Below are positions 31,963 through 32,886 of a DNA stretch of 32,886 bases, in pieces; the first letter of the stretch is position 1; the number at the start of each line of letters is the position of its first letter. Below the pieces are notes generated by a model that ran no database searches, was not told where the DNA came from, and was given only the letters and a program-made list of their open reading frames with translations. The position numbers were made by a program, and so were the translations under genes. This DNA is from Bacillota bacterium (GTDB lineage Bacteria; Bacillota; Clostridia; Acetivibrionales; DSM-1351), in contig JAEYNI010000028.1 in the NCBI GenBank assembly GCA_023412635.1, positions 1 to 32,886 on the forward strand, written 5' to 3'.

Positions 31963-32712
31963 ATGATTGATATTCATAGTCATATAATACACGGAGTTGA
32001 TGATGGACCATCAAATATTACTGAATCTCTTAGAATGATTAAAGAGGCTGAAAGACTTGGGATAAGTCAGATTATGGCAGCTCCCCATTATCAGGAGTGC
32101 ATTTTCGGACTTGAGCGCGTTGAAGAAAACTATCAGGAGTTACTCTACCGGGCACAGGACTATGACGTTGCCATTAATTTGGGCTTTGAGGTGTTTGTAG
32201 ACCCAAATAACCATTCCTATTTTAAAAACAGAAAAAAACTTAGCTTGAATAAATCAGGTGTTATACTTTTGGAATTTCCCTTTAATGCTCCCCCGTCAAA
32301 ATGCGTGGATATGGTATGGAAATTCAGAGTACAAAAAATAACTCCTGTAATTGCTCATATGGAAAGGAACAGGTCCTTTATTAACAGATTTGAAGCTTTT
32401 GTAGCCTTTATAAAGGCAGGTTGTTATATTCAGTTGGATGCAGCGAGTGTAGCAGGGGTTTACGGTTTGAAAATTAAAGATTTCTCCAAGAAGCTGTTTC
32501 AGATGAAATTGGCCGATATGGTTGCTTCAAATGCGCATTGCGCTAATGATTACGCCGATTGGTACTCCGAGGCTTTTAAAAATGTATCGAACTGGGTAGG
32601 GAAAGAGGAGGCAGGTATTCTTTTTCATAATAATGCCAAGCAAATACTGGATGGCAGAAGCAGCGATGAACTTGTAAACAGAAATATTTTAAGGTGGGAG
32701 CGTATGGTATGA
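31963..32712 (+). CDS. CpsB/CapC-type PHP-family tyrosine-protein phosphatase
   Basis: This 249-residue metal-dependent phosphatase has MIDIHSHIIHGVDDGP, the PHP-domain metal-binding start, then IMAAPHYQ, NLGFEVFVD, PVIAHMERNRSF and a late MVASNAHC. This is the CpsB/YwqE family that dephosphorylates the CpsD BY-kinase and so sets polymer length. The usual partner genes lie at 14999-16414, so the cps control set is split around the glycan and RiPP genes. AAAGGA lies 10 nt upstream. Its stop overlaps the next start by 4 bp (ATGA). Confidence 0.92.
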   Translation: MIDIHSHIIHGVDDGPSNITESLRMIKEAERLGISQIMAAPHYQECIFGLERVEENYQELLYRAQDYDVAINLGFEVFVDPNNHSYFKNRKKLSLNKSGVILLEFPFNAPPSKCVDMVWKFRVQKITPVIAHMERNRSFINRFEAFVAFIKAGCYIQLDAASVAGVYGLKIKDFSKKLFQMKLADMVASNAHCANDYADWYSEAFKNVSNWVGKEEAGILFHNNAKQILDGRSSDELVNRNILRWERMV

Positions 32713-32886
32713 AGGATATAGAACTCAATGCAGAAGCTATCGTGATACAAAGGGGCATGTTTAATAATGTGTCAAATTTCTATAGAATTACGAAAAGATT
32801 ATTTGATATTGCATTCTCAATTATGGCAATAATAATTTTATCACCTGTCTTTCTGCTCGTAGCTCTTATAATTAAATCCGATTCCA
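32709..32886 (+). CDS. initiating sugar-phosphate transferase (polyprenyl glycosylphosphotransferase), 5' end only
   Basis: The gene starts with ATG in a 4-bp overlap with the phosphatase stop and runs off the window after about 59 codons. The visible part has RITKRLFDIAFSIMAII, then a hydrophobic segment and LIIKSDS. This is the membrane re-entrant helix region that begins bacterial sugar transferases (PF02397, WbaP/WcaJ C-terminal type). Such proteins put the first sugar phosphate on undecaprenyl phosphate. The short N-terminus argues for the small monotopic form without the extra five-TM domain. The catalytic region lies beyond the window. Confidence 0.85.
   Translation, partial: MKDIELNAEAIVIQRGMFNNVSNFYRITKRLFDIAFSIMAIIILSPVFLLVALIIKSDS

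Noticed and set aside
1..32886. CRISPR arrays, tRNA, rRNA, intact transposases or phage genes
   Set aside because: I read for regular direct repeats, clover-leaf sequences and transposase motifs and found none that hold up.

Overview
The window looks like the chromosome of a mesophilic cellulolytic-type clostridium, most likely the Ruminiclostridium (Clostridium cellulolyticum/papyrosolvens) group. The reasons are low GC, AGGAGG-type ribosome binding sites, a ywiB-like gene coupled to argS, SLH-domain surface proteins, and a Gram-positive CpsB/C/D capsule set driven by a LoaP-type NusG paralogue. The genus is inferred from style and gene content, not from a marker gene. I see no tRNA, rRNA, CRISPR array or intact insertion sequence.

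Layout. (1) 1-5.3 kb is housekeeping: the end of an M23 peptidase, a ferritin-like protein, D-Ala-D-Ala ligase, a YwiB-like protein and argS. A gene-free stretch at 1.0-1.8 kb is packed with inverted repeats. (2) 5.4-13.9 kb is a surface and motility block: a chemoreceptor on the minus strand, then two SLH-domain exported proteins and an S41 C-terminal processing protease on the plus strand. Sigma-D-like promoters face both ways between the chemoreceptor and the first SLH gene. A strong terminator closes the block. (3) 14.2-22.6 kb is the first part of an exopolysaccharide (EPS) operon. It holds a promoter, loaP, CpsC/Wzz, the CpsD kinase, a truncated UDP-glucose dehydrogenase, an acyltransferase, a Wzy/ligase-like polymerase, a hexapeptide acetyltransferase, a glycosyltransferase and a beta-helix exported protein, followed by an internal terminator. 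(4) 22.7-26.4 kb holds a broken serine-acetyltransferase-like gene, then three overlapping genes: radical SAM, glycosyltransferase and nucleotidyltransferase. (5) 26.5-31.9 kb is a RiPP (ribosomally made, post-translationally modified peptide) module. It has three short precursor-like genes with one shared leader, a PqqD-type recognition protein, a radical SAM/SPASM enzyme, an HPr-kinase-like kinase, an S26-type peptidase and an ABC exporter. (6) 32.0-32.9 kb returns to EPS genes: the CpsB phosphatase and the start of the initiating sugar transferase.

The most interesting content is the RiPP module. Its accessory set (nucleotidyltransferase, PqqD/RRE, HprK-like kinase, S24/S26 peptidase, ABC exporter) is the one that accompanies Firmicutes lasso-peptide loci. 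Here, however, both lasso maturation enzymes (asparagine-synthetase-like cyclase and transglutaminase-like protease) are absent and a radical SAM/SPASM protein takes their place. The three precursors share a YxxP...LRxEE leader but have very different cores: one Gly/His-rich with an aromatic tail, two with a cysteine pair. The module sits inside the EPS operon, between the chain-length genes and the initiating transferase, downstream of a LoaP antiterminator that could carry transcription through the internal hairpins. A 59-bp repeat that can form a hairpin occurs upstream of both ddl and the radical SAM gene, and in front of ddl it carries a perfect anti-Shine-Dalgarno sequence.
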